A stretch of DNA of 64,000 nt, taken from assembly GCF_002746455.1 (NCBI RefSeq), contig NZ_NWUW01000001.1, positions 62,001 through 126,000 on the forward strand, in the 5' to 3' direction. The position numbers and the translations under genes are program-made. The notes below the pieces were generated by a model, which saw only the letters and a program-made list of their open reading frames with translations, was not told the origin of the DNA and made no database searches. Shown here piece after piece: positions 1 through 10,355 of the stretch. The stretch's first letter is position 1; each line of letters starts with the position of its first letter. This DNA comes from Bacillus fungorum. Lineage in GTDB: Bacteria > Bacillota > Bacilli > Bacillales > Bacillaceae_G.

Positions 1-1
1 T

Positions 2-502
2 GAAGACCATGAAGCGAAAATGTACGAAATGGTAATGGATGAAATGGAGAAACACGGTTATAACCAGTACGAAATTAGTAATTTCTCAAAAGGTAACAAT
101 AAAAGTAGACATAATCTCACATACTGGAATAATGAAGAGTATTATGGATTTGGAGCTGGAGCTCATAGTTATGTGAATGGGGAACGTATTCAAAATGTGG
201 GTCCGCTGAAGCAATATTTCAATAAAATTGATGAAACTGGATTTCCGTATCTAGATGTTCACGCGGTGACGGAGAAAGAAAGAATGGAAGAAGAACTGTT
301 CTTAGGGCTTCGAAAAACAAAAGGTGTTTCTAAACCGGCGTTCCGCAATAAATTTAATGTGGAGATGGATCAAGTTTTCGCTAAGCAGTTACAAAGGAAC
401 GAAGAAAAAGGATTGCTTGAAGAGAGCGAAGGGTATGTGCGTTTAACGCGAAAAGGAAAATTATTAGGGAATGAAGTATTCCAATCATTTTTGATTGACT
501 AA
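2..502 (+). CDS. hemW: HemW-type radical SAM heme chaperone, C-terminal part (5' end outside window)
   Basis: The reading frame is open from base 2 and ends at TAA 502, so only about 166 C-terminal residues are visible. The piece contains HYNQYEISNFSK-like and YWNNEEYYGFGAGAHSY segments typical of the HemN/HemW family, followed by the small C-terminal winged-helix-like region. The catalytic CxxxCxxC cluster would lie upstream of the window. HemW proteins bind heme and deliver it to apo-proteins; older annotations call them oxygen-independent coproporphyrinogen III oxidase. Its position directly before hrcA matches Bacillus subtilis. The family call is firm; the HemW rather than HemN role is inferred from synteny. 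Confidence 0.9.
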   Translation, partial: EDHEAKMYEMVMDEMEKHGYNQYEISNFSKGNNKSRHNLTYWNNEEYYGFGAGAHSYVNGERIQNVGPLKQYFNKIDETGFPYLDVHAVTEKERMEEELFLGLRKTKGVSKPAFRNKFNVEMDQVFAKQLQRNEEKGLLEESEGYVRLTRKGKLLGNEVFQSFLID

Positions 503-552
503 TTAAATGTTCCATAAACGTGAAAAAGTTTCATTATTTCGTGACGTTTCCG

Positions 553-582
553 TTGACAATTGAATGTCAATTTTGGTAAGTT
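553..582 (+). promoter_or_regulatory. SigA-type promoter of the hrcA-dnaK operon
   Basis: TTGACA at 553-558 and TAAGTT at 577-582 are separated by 18 bases. The CIRCE operator begins 10 bases downstream of the -10 box, so it overlaps or closely follows the start of transcription, as expected for HrcA repression. Confidence 0.6.
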
Positions 583-592
583 ATTAATAGAT

Positions 593-619
593 TTAGCACT
601 CGAAGACAAAGAGTGCTAA
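593..619 (+). promoter_or_regulatory. CIRCE operator (HrcA binding site)
   Basis: A perfect inverted repeat TTAGCACTC-N9-GAGTGCTAA, identical to the canonical CIRCE consensus. It lies between the promoter and the hrcA Shine-Dalgarno sequence, so HrcA autoregulates its operon. No other CIRCE copy was seen in the window. Confidence 0.97.
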
Positions 620-635
620 CAGAGGTGATGATGAG

Positions 636-1652
636 ATGCTTACGGAACGTCAGCTCTTAATTTTACAAACAATTATTGATGACTTTATTGGATCAGCGCA
701 ACCTGTTGGGTCAAGGACGTTGGCTAAGAAAGATGAAATTACATTTAGTTCAGCTACTATTCGAAATGAAATGGCTGATTTAGAGGAACTAGGATTTATT
801 GAAAAAACGCACAGTTCTTCTGGACGTGTTCCTTCTGAAAAAGGATATCGTTTTTATGTAGACCATCTTTTAGCGCCGCAAAACTTACCGAAAGATGAAA
901 TTGTACAAATTAAAGATTTATTTGCTGAAAGAATTTTTGAAGCGGAAAAGATTGCACAGCAATCGGCTCAAATTTTATCAGACCTTACGAATTATACGGC
1001 CATTGTTCTTGGACCGAAGTTAAGCACAAATAAACTTAAAAACGTACAAATTGTACCGCTCGATCGTCAAACTGCAGTCGCTATTATTGTAACGGATACA
1101 GGGCATGTACAAAGCAAAACGATTACCGTTTCGGAATCTGTTGATTTATCAGATTTAGAAAAAATGGTTAATATTTTAAATGAAAAGCTATCGGGTGTAC
1201 CAATGTCGGAACTGCATAACAAAATCTTTAAGGAGATTGTCACAGTTTTACGTGGGTATGTTCATAATTATGATAGTGCAATAAAAATGTTAGATGGTAC
1301 ATTTCAAGTTCCTTTATCGGAAAAGATATACTTTGGAGGAAAAGCAAATATGCTTTCACAGCCAGAGTTCCATGACATTCACAAAGTAAGATCCTTGCTG
1401 ACGATGATTGATAATGAAGCCGAGTTTTATGACATTTTGCGTCATAAACAAGTCGGTATTCAAGTGAAAATTGGTAGGGAAAACTCTGCGACTGCTATGG
1501 AGGATTGTAGTTTAATTTCTGCAACATATTCGATTGGAGAAGAACAGCTTGGAACAATTGCTATTTTAGGTCCGACGAGAATGCAATACTCTCGGGTAAT
1601 TAGTTTGTTACAGTTATTTACGAGACAATTTACTGATGGACTTAAAAAGTAA
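636..1652 (+). CDS. hrcA: Heat-inducible transcription repressor HrcA
   Basis: This 338-residue protein has the HrcA layout: an N-terminal winged helix (about residues 1-75, containing [20 protein letters not shown] and the [16 protein letters not shown] segment) followed by a GAF-like dimerisation domain. HrcA binds CIRCE and represses class I heat-shock genes; it needs GroEL for activity. The operator sits 17 bases upstream of the ATG. The start is supported by AGAGGTGAT a few bases before it. It heads the operon hrcA-grpE-dnaK. Length and sequence are full and ordinary for Bacillus. Confidence 0.97.
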   Translation: MLTERQLLILQTIIDDFIGSAQPVGSRTLAKKDEITFSSATIRNEMADLEELGFIEKTHSSSGRVPSEKGYRFYVDHLLAPQNLPKDEIVQIKDLFAERIFEAEKIAQQSAQILSDLTNYTAIVLGPKLSTNKLKNVQIVPLDRQTAVAIIVTDTGHVQSKTITVSESVDLSDLEKMVNILNEKLSGVPMSELHNKIFKEIVTVLRGYVHNYDSAIKMLDGTFQVPLSEKIYFGGKANMLSQPEFHDIHKVRSLLTMIDNEAEFYDILRHKQVGIQVKIGRENSATAMEDCSLISATYSIGEEQLGTIAILGPTRMQYSRVISLLQLFTRQFTDGLKK

Positions 1653-1766
1653 ATGAGAGTAATACATTCGCTCAAGTAATGGAATTTTCATTGCTGTGTG
1701 TAATATATAATGCTTAGGTAATTGTGTTCAACATGATACCTAATACCTTTTAAGGAGGTGAATATT

Positions 1767-4195
<2,429 letters not shown>

Positions 4196-4218
4196 TAATA
4201 AATAAGTAAGATGACAAA

Positions 4219-4255
4219 AAGTCAAAGTCAAGCGTGCCTTGGCTTTGGCTTTTTT
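4219..4255 (+). terminator. Hairpin terminator after dnaK
   Basis: A 14-bp stem (4219-4232 with 4238-4251, two G-T pairs) with a 5-base loop is followed by a T run. It probably attenuates transcription between dnaK and dnaJ, giving more DnaK than DnaJ. Confidence 0.85.
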
Positions 4256-4324
4256 CACGAATGAGGAGAAAAGTGTGAGGTTCTTAAGTTTTTTACTTTG
4301 CATACTGTAAGTGAGGAAACTTTG

Positions 4325-4354
4325 TTGCAAAGCACTTTCTTTCGGTGTTAAAAT
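4325..4354 (+). promoter_or_regulatory. Possible dnaJ promoter
   Basis: TTGCAA (4325-4330) and TAAAAT (4349-4354) are 18 bases apart, 36 bases before the dnaJ start and after the dnaK terminator. No CIRCE copy accompanies it. Confidence 0.4.
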
Positions 4355-4389
4355 TACGTTTATGTGAAAGATTCGGGGGTTGTAAATTT

Positions 4390-5508
4390 ATGAGTAAACG
4401 AGATTATTATGAGGTCCTTGGACTTAGCAAGGGTGCTTCAAAAGATGAAATAAAAAAAGCGTATCGTCGTTTGGCTAAAAAATACCATCCAGACGTAAGT
4501 AAAGAAGAAAATGCAATTGAAAAGTTTAAAGAAGTACAAGAAGCATACGAAGTATTAAGCGACGATCAAAAGCGTGCGCAATATGATCAATTTGGTCATG
4601 CTGGTGCAAATCAAGGTTTCGGTGGCTTTGGCGGCGGCGGAGGAGACTTCGGCGGTGGCTTCGGTTTTGAAGATATCTTTAGTTCATTCTTTGGCGGCGG
4701 TGGCGGCAGACGTCGTGATCCAAATGCTCCGCGTCAAGGTGCTGACTTACAATATCAAGTCACTTTAGATTTTGAAGAAGCAATTTTTGGTAAAGAGTTA
4801 AATGTTGAGATTCCAGTAGAAGATCCATGTGATACTTGTAAAGGTAGCGGGGCAAAACCAGGAACTTCAAAAGAAACATGTAAACATTGTTCAGGATCAG
4901 GGCAAGTAAGTGTAGAACAAAATACACCATTTGGTCGTATCGTAAACCGTCAAGCTTGTGGTCATTGTTCAGGAACTGGTCAAATGATTAAAGAAAAATG
5001 TACGACATGTCATGGTTCTGGTAAAGTTCGTAAACGTAAAAAAATTAACGTTAAAATTCCGGCGGGTATCGATAATGGTCAACAAATTCGTGTATCTGGA
5101 AAAGGTGAAGCGGGCGTAAATGGCGGGCCAGCAGGAGATTTATATGTTGTTGTTCATGTAAGAAATCATGAATTCTTTGAGCGCGAAGGAGATCACATTA
5201 TTTGCGAAATGCCATTAACGTTTGCGCAAATGGCACTTGGTGCTGAAGTAGAAGTTCCTACTGTTCATGGGAAAGTGAAGCTGAAAATTCCAGCAGGAAC
5301 ACAAACAGGAACAGAATTCCGCTTAAAAGGAAAAGGTGCTCCGAACGTACGTGGATACGGTCAAGGAGATCAATATGTAGTCGTGCGTGTTGTTGTACCG
5401 ACGAAATTAACTTCACATCAAAAAGATTTATTACGTGAATTTGCAGGACAAGAAGAGCAAGATGATAGTTTATTCGGAAAGCTTAAACGTGCTTTCAAAG
5501 GGGAATAA
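4390..5508 (+). CDS. dnaJ: Chaperone DnaJ (Hsp40)
   Basis: The 372-residue protein has all DnaJ parts in order: J domain ([10 protein letters not shown], with the HPD motif in KYHPDVSK near residue 34), a Gly/Phe-rich linker (about 70-115), four CxxCxGxG zinc repeats (about 144-220, [32 protein letters not shown]) and the C-terminal peptide-binding domain. It stimulates the DnaK ATPase and hands over substrates. The ATG at 4390 starts the conserved MSKRDYYE sequence; a longer in-frame start at 4345 has no family support. Confidence 0.97.
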   Translation: MSKRDYYEVLGLSKGASKDEIKKAYRRLAKKYHPDVSKEENAIEKFKEVQEAYEVLSDDQKRAQYDQFGHAGANQGFGGFGGGGGDFGGGFGFEDIFSSFFGGGGGRRRDPNAPRQGADLQYQVTLDFEEAIFGKELNVEIPVEDPCDTCKGSGAKPGTSKETCKHCSGSGQVSVEQNTPFGRIVNRQACGHCSGTGQMIKEKCTTCHGSGKVRKRKKINVKIPAGIDNGQQIRVSGKGEAGVNGGPAGDLYVVVHVRNHEFFEREGDHIICEMPLTFAQMALGAEVEVPTVHGKVKLKIPAGTQTGTEFRLKGKGAPNVRGYGQGDQYVVVRVVVPTKLTSHQKDLLREFAGQEEQDDSLFGKLKRAFKGE

Positions 5509-5536
5509 TGGAAATAAAAAATGGAGTTGGTAAATT

Positions 5537-6475
5537 GTGAAATGGTCAGAAATTAGTATTCATACAACAGAAGAAGCAGTAGAAGCTGTCTCTCATATTT
5601 TACATGAAGCTGGTGCTAGTGGAGTTGCGATTGAGGACCCAGCGGAGTTGACGAAAGAGCGCGAGCAACAATATGGTGAAATTTATGCATTGAATCCAGA
5701 TGAGTATCCGGCGGAAGGTGTGTTAATAAAAGCATATTTCCCGCAAACGGATTCTTTACATGAAACAATTGCAGGTGTAAAATCATCTATTGATGTGCTT
5801 CCATCTTACGACATCGAAATTGGTACTGGGAACATTACCGTTAACGAAGTCAATGAAGAAGATTGGGCTACTGCTTGGAAAAAATATTACCATCCAGTAC
5901 AAATTTCTGATACATTCACAATTGTACCGACTTGGGAAGAATATACACCATCTTCTCCGGAAGAAAAAATTATTGAATTAGATCCAGGTATGGCGTTTGG
6001 GACAGGAACTCATCCAACAACAACGATGTGTATCCGTGCTTTAGAAAAAATGGTACAGCCAGGTGATACTATCATTGATGTAGGAACAGGTTCTGGTGTA
6101 CTGAGTATTGCAGCAGCAAAATTAGGTGCGTCTTCCGTTCAAGCATATGATTTAGATCCAGTTGCAGTTGAAAGTGCAGAAATGAATGTGCGTTTAAATA
6201 AAACAGATGACGTCGTGTCTGTTGGGCAAAATAGTCTTTTAGAAGGTATTGAAGGTCCTGTTGATTTAATCGTAGCTAACTTATTAGCAGAAATTATTCT
6301 TTTATTCCCTGAAGATGCAGCAAGAGTTGTGAAGTCAGGTGGATTATTTATTACATCGGGCATTATTGCTACGAAGGAAAAAGTAATTTCTGAGGCGCTA
6401 GAAAAAGCTGGATTTACAATTGAAGAAGTGTTAAGAATGGAAGATTGGGTAGCAATTATTGCACGAAATGCGTAA
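5537..6475 (+). CDS. prmA: Ribosomal protein L11 methyltransferase PrmA
   Basis: PrmA trimethylates ribosomal protein L11 using S-adenosylmethionine. The 312-residue product has the family substrate-recognition domain at the N-terminus, the [15 protein letters not shown] signature near residue 150 and the SAM-binding glycine motif [15 protein letters not shown] near 180. The start is a GTG (5537), with GGAGTTGG upstream. It follows dnaJ by 28 bases and is probably transcribed as the distal part of the heat-shock operon, as in other bacilli. Confidence 0.95.
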   Translation: MKWSEISIHTTEEAVEAVSHILHEAGASGVAIEDPAELTKEREQQYGEIYALNPDEYPAEGVLIKAYFPQTDSLHETIAGVKSSIDVLPSYDIEIGTGNITVNEVNEEDWATAWKKYYHPVQISDTFTIVPTWEEYTPSSPEEKIIELDPGMAFGTGTHPTTTMCIRALEKMVQPGDTIIDVGTGSGVLSIAAAKLGASSVQAYDLDPVAVESAEMNVRLNKTDDVVSVGQNSLLEGIEGPVDLIVANLLAEIILLFPEDAARVVKSGGLFITSGIIATKEKVISEALEKAGFTIEEVLRMEDWVAIIARNA

Positions 6476-6504
6476 TATAGATTTTAGTTTATAATGAAAA
6501 GGGG

Positions 6505-6530
6505 AGTCTCTCACTATAAGGTGAGGGACT
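6505..6530 (+). repeat. Hairpin between prmA and rsmE
   Basis: A 10-bp inverted repeat (AGTCTCTCAC, 6505-6514; GTGAGGGACT, 6521-6530; one G-T pair) with a 6-base loop. There is no clear T run, so it is at most a weak terminator. A second, longer hairpin follows at 6560-6601. Confidence 0.6.
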
Positions 6531-6559
6531 TGCCGTTTGTTATATGAAAAATGATACCG

Positions 6560-6601
6560 TTTCGTTCCTTTCGTAAGTGTTGACTTACGAAAGAAACGAA
6601 A
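6560..6601 (+). repeat. Long hairpin directly upstream of rsmE
   Basis: The arms 6560-6578 and 6583-6601 match over 19 positions with one mismatch (C6567 against A6594), leaving a 4-base loop GTTG. There is no T run, so it is not a standard terminator. It ends 18 bases before the rsmE ATG, just in front of the Shine-Dalgarno AAGGTGAT. Confidence 0.85.
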
Positions 6602-6619
6602 CTCTACTAAGGTGATTAT

Positions 6620-7369
6620 ATGCAACGTTATTTTGTAGAAGAGAAATATGTAAATGAAACAAATATTCGCATTGTAGGTGATGACGTACATCATATCGCA
6701 AGAGTGATGCGTATGTCAGCTGGTGATCACATTTATTGCTGTGTAAACGGAAAAACAGCAGTATGTTCAATTGATGAAATTACCAGTGAATTTATTAATA
6801 CGGCTATTGTAGAATGGGTAGAGGCGTCAAGTGAACTTCCGGTTTTCGTGACGATTGCAAGTGGACTGCCGAAAGGAGACAAGCTAGAGTTAATTTTCCA
6901 AAAAGGAACTGAGCTTGGGGCAGCTGCATTCTTACCATTTCAAGCATCTCGCTCTATCGTAAAATGGGATGCGAAAAAAGCTGATAAAAAAGTTGAGCGT
7001 TTAAGAAAAATTGTGAAAGAAGCGGCGGAACAATCACATAGAAGTGAAATTCCAGAAGTACATGCTCCGGCATCGTTTAAACAATTGCTTTCAATGAGTG
7101 GTGAGTATGATGTTTGTCTTGTTGCTTACGAAGAGGAAGCGAAACAAGGCGAGAAATCTAATTTTGCGAAAGCTTTAACGACGATGAAACTAGGTCAAAA
7201 GCTATTGATTGTATTTGGCCCAGAAGGTGGTTTAGCTGAGGAAGAGATTACAGCGCTTTGTGAACATAAATTTGTACCATGTAGTTTAGGACCAAGAATT
7301 TTAAGAACAGAAACGGCGCCATTATATGCGTTAAGTGCTGCTTCGTATCATTTTGAATTGATGGGGTGA
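6620..7369 (+). CDS. rsmE: 16S rRNA (uracil1498-N3)-methyltransferase RsmE
   Basis: RsmE methylates U1498 in the decoding region of 16S rRNA. The 249-residue product has an N-terminal PUA-like domain (MQRYFVEEKY...DDVHHIARVMRM) and a C-terminal SPOUT methyltransferase domain with the knot motifs LIVFGPEGGLAEEE and LGPRILRTETA. The ATG at 6620 follows AAGGTGAT. It lies 144 bases after prmA and 6 bases before mtaB, so it is co-transcribed with mtaB at least. A 42-base hairpin lies in its leader. Confidence 0.95.
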   Translation: MQRYFVEEKYVNETNIRIVGDDVHHIARVMRMSAGDHIYCCVNGKTAVCSIDEITSEFINTAIVEWVEASSELPVFVTIASGLPKGDKLELIFQKGTELGAAAFLPFQASRSIVKWDAKKADKKVERLRKIVKEAAEQSHRSEIPEVHAPASFKQLLSMSGEYDVCLVAYEEEAKQGEKSNFAKALTTMKLGQKLLIVFGPEGGLAEEEITALCEHKFVPCSLGPRILRTETAPLYALSAASYHFELMG

Positions 7370-7375
7370 TGATCA

Positions 7376-8728
7376 ATGTCAACTGTTGCGTTCCATACGT
7401 TAGGTTGTAAAGTAAACCACTATGAAACAGAAGCCATTTGGCAATTGTTTAAACAAGGTGGATATGAAAGAACTGAATATGAAAAGAAAGCTGATGTATA
7501 TGTTATTAATACGTGTACAGTAACGAATACGGGAGATAAGAAAAGTCGTCAAGTTATTAGACGTGCTGTCCGTCAAAACCCGGATGCGGTTATTTGTGTA
7601 ACGGGATGTTATGCACAAACATCTCCAGCGGAAATTATGGCGATTCCAGGTGTAGACATTGTAGTTGGTACACAGGATCGTGAAAAGATGTTAGGATACA
7701 TCGAAGAATTCCGCAAAGAGCGTCAACCAATTAACGCTGTCCGCAACATTATGAAAACACGTGTATACGAAGAACTGGATGTACCTTACTTCACGGATCG
7801 TACACGTGCATCTTTAAAAATACAAGAAGGTTGTAATAACTTCTGTACATTCTGTATTATTCCTTGGGCACGTGGTTTAATGCGTTCTCGTGATGGGAAA
7901 GAAGTTATTAAACAAGCGCAGCAATTAGTAGATGCAGGTTATAAAGAAATCGTATTAACAGGTATTCATACAGGTGGGTACGGTGAAGATATTAAAGATT
8001 ATAACTTAGCTGGATTACTTCGTGATATGGAAGCGGAAGTAGGCGGATTAAAACGCCTTCGTATTTCTTCAATTGAAGCGAGTCAGATTTCAGATGAAGT
8101 AATTGAAGTGTTAGATAAGTCTGAAGTAGTTGTACGTCACTTACACATTCCGTTGCAATCTGGATCGAATACTGTATTAAAGCGTATGCGTCGTAAGTAT
8201 ACGATGGAATTTTTCCAAGAGCGTTTAGATCGTTTGAAAGAAGCATTACCAGGCCTCGCGATTACATCGGACGTAATCGTTGGTTTCCCAGGTGAAACAG
8301 AAGAAGAATTCATGGAAACATACAATTTCATTAAAGAAAATCGCTTCTCTGAGTTACACGTATTCCCTTATTCAAAACGTACAGGAACACCTGCAGCACG
8401 CATGGAAGATCAAGTTCCTGAAGATGTGAAGAACGATCGTGTTCACCGTTTAATTGAACTATCTAATCAATTAGCGAAAGAGTATGCTTCACAGTTTGAA
8501 GGGGAAGTACTTGAAATTATTCCAGAAGAACAATTTAAAGAGGGCGATCGTGAAGGGTTATATGTAGGTTATACAGATAACTACTTGAAAATTGTATTTG
8601 AAGGATCAGAAGAATTAATTGGTAAACTAGTGAAAGTGAAAATCACGAAAGCTGGTTATCCATATAACGAAGCGCAATTTGTTCGTGTTCTTGAAGATGA
8701 TGTGAAAAAAGAATCAGCAAGCGCATAA
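7376..8728 (+). CDS. mtaB: tRNA ms2t6A37 methylthiotransferase MtaB
   Basis: MtaB is a radical SAM enzyme that converts t6A to ms2t6A at position 37 of tRNAs. The 450-residue protein carries the UPF0004 domain (AFHTLGCKVNHYE at the N-terminus, with three Cys for the second 4Fe-4S cluster), the radical SAM CxxxCxxC site in CNNFCTFCIIPWARG (about residue 155), and a C-terminal TRAM domain. It closes the operon that begins with hrcA. The stop codon TAA overlaps the left flank of a bcr1-like repeat. Confidence 0.95.
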   Translation: MSTVAFHTLGCKVNHYETEAIWQLFKQGGYERTEYEKKADVYVINTCTVTNTGDKKSRQVIRRAVRQNPDAVICVTGCYAQTSPAEIMAIPGVDIVVGTQDREKMLGYIEEFRKERQPINAVRNIMKTRVYEELDVPYFTDRTRASLKIQEGCNNFCTFCIIPWARGLMRSRDGKEVIKQAQQLVDAGYKEIVLTGIHTGGYGEDIKDYNLAGLLRDMEAEVGGLKRLRISSIEASQISDEVIEVLDKSEVVVRHLHIPLQSGSNTVLKRMRRKYTMEFFQERLDRLKEALPGLAITSDVIVGFPGETEEEFMETYNFIKENRFSELHVFPYSKRTGTPAARMEDQVPEDVKNDRVHRLIELSNQLAKEYASQFEGEVLEIIPEEQFKEGDREGLYVGYTDNYLKIVFEGSEELIGKLVKVKITKAGYPYNEAQFVRVLEDDVKKESASA

Positions 8729-8729
8729 A

Positions 8730-8813
8730 GTGAAACTGTAATCAGTGGGGGGGCATCCCCTGCTGATTATCAGCCCTCACCAATCGGGCCCTGACTGCCC
8801 GGCAAATAGCGGG
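8730..8813 (+). mobile_element. bcr1-like repeat, 84 bp, flanked by ATAAA duplications
   Basis: The element begins GTGAAACTGTAATCAG, contains a G-rich/C-rich palindrome and ends AATAGCGGG. It is flanked by ATAAA at 8725-8729 and 8814-8818. Its sequence matches other copies in this window. It resembles the bcr1 family of the B. cereus group (I recall about 155 bp and a TTTAT target), shortened here. The left ATAAA contains the mtaB stop codon. Confidence 0.8.
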
Positions 8814-8818
8814 ATAAA

Positions 8819-8858
8819 AAAGCATGCAAACGGAAACGATCTGCATGCTTTCTTTTTT
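8819..8858 (+). terminator. Terminator of the hrcA-mtaB operon
   Basis: AAAGCATGCA (8819-8828) pairs with TGCATGCTTT (8842-8851), followed by TCTTTTTT. The bcr1-like element separates it from the mtaB stop codon. Confidence 0.75.
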
Positions 8859-8880
8859 AGTGGAGAAGTTAAGTGCTGAA

Positions 8881-8912
8881 AATGTACGAAATGAGTAGTT
8901 GTTTCGTACATT
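8881..8912 (+). repeat. Inverted repeat upstream of rpsU
   Basis: A perfect 11-bp dyad, AATGTACGAAA (8881-8891) and TTTCGTACATT (8902-8912), with a 10-base spacer. It lies about 120 bases before the rpsU promoter in an otherwise geneless stretch (8859-9146). No T run follows. Function unknown. Confidence 0.6.
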
Positions 8913-9032
8913 CCTGCATGAAACAAGGTGTAATGACAAAAATATATTTGTCTTCAGGGGAAAAGATAACAGCTATCTGCACAGTTTTTGAAAAAGGAAG
9001 AGCATCTATTCCTCTTTTATTCTGCCAAATAG

Positions 9033-9062
9033 TTGACCTGAAGTGATAAAATGTATTATAAT
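9033..9062 (+). promoter_or_regulatory. SigA-type promoter of rpsU
   Basis: TTGACC (9033-9038) and a perfect TATAAT (9057-9062) are 18 bases apart, about 85 bases before the rpsU start. Confidence 0.65.
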
Positions 9063-9146
9063 CGTAAAAGACATGCTGAAGAAGTGTTTCTTTTTGCATG
9101 CTGAAGTTAGTATGTAAGTGTGATGTTTCGGAGGGAGGGAAAGAGA

Positions 9147-9320
9147 ATGTCAAAAACAGTCGTTCGTAAAAACGAGTCTTTGGAGGATGCACTTCGCCGT
9201 TTTAAAAGATCGGTTTCTAAAACTGGTACACTTGCTGAAGCAAGAAAGCGCGAGTTTTATGAAAAACCAAGTGTAAAACGTAAGAAGAAATCTGAAGCGG
9301 CAAGAAAGCGTAAATTCTAA
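9147..9320 (+). CDS. rpsU: 30S ribosomal protein S21
   Basis: The 57-residue, very basic product begins [20 protein letters not shown] and ends in the Lys/Arg-rich tail typical of S21, a small-subunit protein contacting the platform of the 30S. The ATG at 9147 follows GGAGGGAGGGAAAG, an exceptionally strong ribosome-binding site. The reading frame also has an ATG at 9120, which would add residues not found in the family. It is 15 bases upstream of yqeY, with which it shares an operon. Confidence 0.97.
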
Positions 9321-9335
9321 GAGAGGGTGTAAGTT

Positions 9336-9779
9336 ATGAGTCTTCTCGGTCGTTTAAACGATGATATGAAACAAGCGATGAAGAATAAACAAAAAGAAAA
9401 ATTAACCGTCATTCGTATGGTTAAGGCTGCTTTACAAAATGAAGGTATTAAACTGCAACATACTCTTACTGAAGAAGAGGAAATAACAGTTTTAGCTCGT
9501 GAAGTAAAACAGTATAAGGACTCCCTCCTTGAATTTAAAAAAGCTGGTCGTGAAGACCTTGTTGATAAACTGCAAAGTGAAATTCAGATTTTAAGCGCAT
9601 ATTTGCCAGAGCAATTAACTGAAGAAGAGCTGGTTGATGTAATCAAACAAGTTATTTCTGAAGTTGGTGCAACTTCTAAAGCAGATATGGGTAAGGTGAT
9701 GACTGCTGTTATGCCGAAAGTAAAAGGTAAAACAGATGGATCACTTGTGAATAAGCTGGTTATCCAGCTATTAGCATAA
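9336..9779 (+). CDS. yqeY: GatB/YqeY domain protein
   Basis: The 147-residue protein is a stand-alone YqeY domain, related to the C-terminal tRNA-binding tail of the GatB subunit of aspartyl/glutamyl-tRNA amidotransferase. The family start [19 protein letters not shown] and helical [12 protein letters not shown] segment are present. Its cellular role is not established. GAGAGGGTG precedes the ATG. The rpsU-yqeY pairing is conserved in bacilli, and a strong terminator overlaps the stop codon. Confidence 0.93.
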   Translation: MSLLGRLNDDMKQAMKNKQKEKLTVIRMVKAALQNEGIKLQHTLTEEEEITVLAREVKQYKDSLLEFKKAGREDLVDKLQSEIQILSAYLPEQLTEEELVDVIKQVISEVGATSKADMGKVMTAVMPKVKGKTDGSLVNKLVIQLLA

Positions 9780-9812
9780 AAAAACGTCTCATTTCGTATG
9801 AGACGTTTTTTT
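9778..9812 (+). terminator. Terminator of rpsU-yqeY
   Basis: The stem AAAACGTCTCAT / ATGAGACGTTTT around loop TTCGT is followed by more T residues; it starts at the yqeY stop codon. Confidence 0.9.
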
Positions 9813-9835
9813 ATGCTTTTTTTCAGTTTGGACGT

Positions 9836-9863
9836 GATATTACAAGCTCTTTTTTCATACATA
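9836..9863 (+). promoter_or_regulatory. Possible SigE promoter of yqfC
   Basis: GATATT (9836-9841), 15 bases, then CATACAT (9857-9863) agrees well with the mother-cell SigE consensus (ATA-type -35, CATACA-T -10). It lies just before the yqfC Shine-Dalgarno. B. subtilis yqfC and yqfD belong to the SigE regulon. Confidence 0.55.
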
Positions 9864-9887
9864 TGGGATGAGAGGGGGTCTTTTGAG

Positions 9888-10181
9888 ATGAAAAAATTAG
9901 AACAAATGAAGAATTGGTTAACGAAGCAAATAGACCTGCCAGTGGATGTGCTAATGGATCTACCTCGGATCACGCTTGTTGGGCAAGTGCATATCTATAT
10001 AGAAAATCATCGAGGTTTATTAGTGTTTTCAGATAAAGAAGTAAGATTGTTGTTAAAGCACGGTCAATTATTAATTAAGGGGCAATCCTTTGTTATTAAA
10101 ACAATCCTTCCGGAAGAGCTTTTGCTGGAAGGGATAATTGAGCAAGTGACGTTTTTAGAAGAAGAAAAGAAAGAGAAGTGA
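9888..10181 (+). CDS. yqfC: Sporulation protein YqfC
   Basis: The 97-residue product (MKKLEQMKNWLTKQIDLPVD) matches the YabP/YqfC family of small sporulation proteins: a beta-strand-rich fold with the PRITLVGQVHIYIENHRGLL core and the LKHGQLLIKGQ strand pair. The exact role is unknown; B. subtilis yqfC is expressed in the mother cell and encoded next to yqfD, as here. The ATG at 9888 follows AGAGGGGGT; the frame opens further upstream, but that part overlaps the yqeY terminator. A SigE-like promoter lies immediately upstream. Confidence 0.88.
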   Translation: MKKLEQMKNWLTKQIDLPVDVLMDLPRITLVGQVHIYIENHRGLLVFSDKEVRLLLKHGQLLIKGQSFVIKTILPEELLLEGIIEQVTFLEEEKKEK

Positions 10182-10184
10182 GGG

Positions 10185-10211
10185 AAACTTCCGTATGTGA
10201 AGTTTTTCTTC
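10185..10211 (+). terminator. Possible weak terminator after yqfC
   Basis: AAACTTC (10185-10191) pairs with GAAGTTT (10199-10205) and is followed by TTCTTCTTTATT. The 174 bases between yqfC and yqfD hold no convincing gene. Confidence 0.4.
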
Positions 10212-10355
10212 TTTATTCTAACGATTTGACCCTACTATTTAGTTTACCCCGCTATTTAGACAATAAAACTCTTTATTTCATTTTCGTACGAGCTATTTTG
10301 CTAATTAAAGTGAAAAGTAGTGTGTCTACTTTTGGAAAGGTAGTGAAGGTAGTAG

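Noticed and set aside
6481-6540. Standard terminator after prmA
   Set aside because: The hairpin 6505-6530 lacks a T run; I list it as a repeat and not as a terminator.
10243-10262. TTTACCCCGCTATTTAG resembles another bcr1 terminus
   Set aside because: Isolated fragment with mismatches and no partner end.
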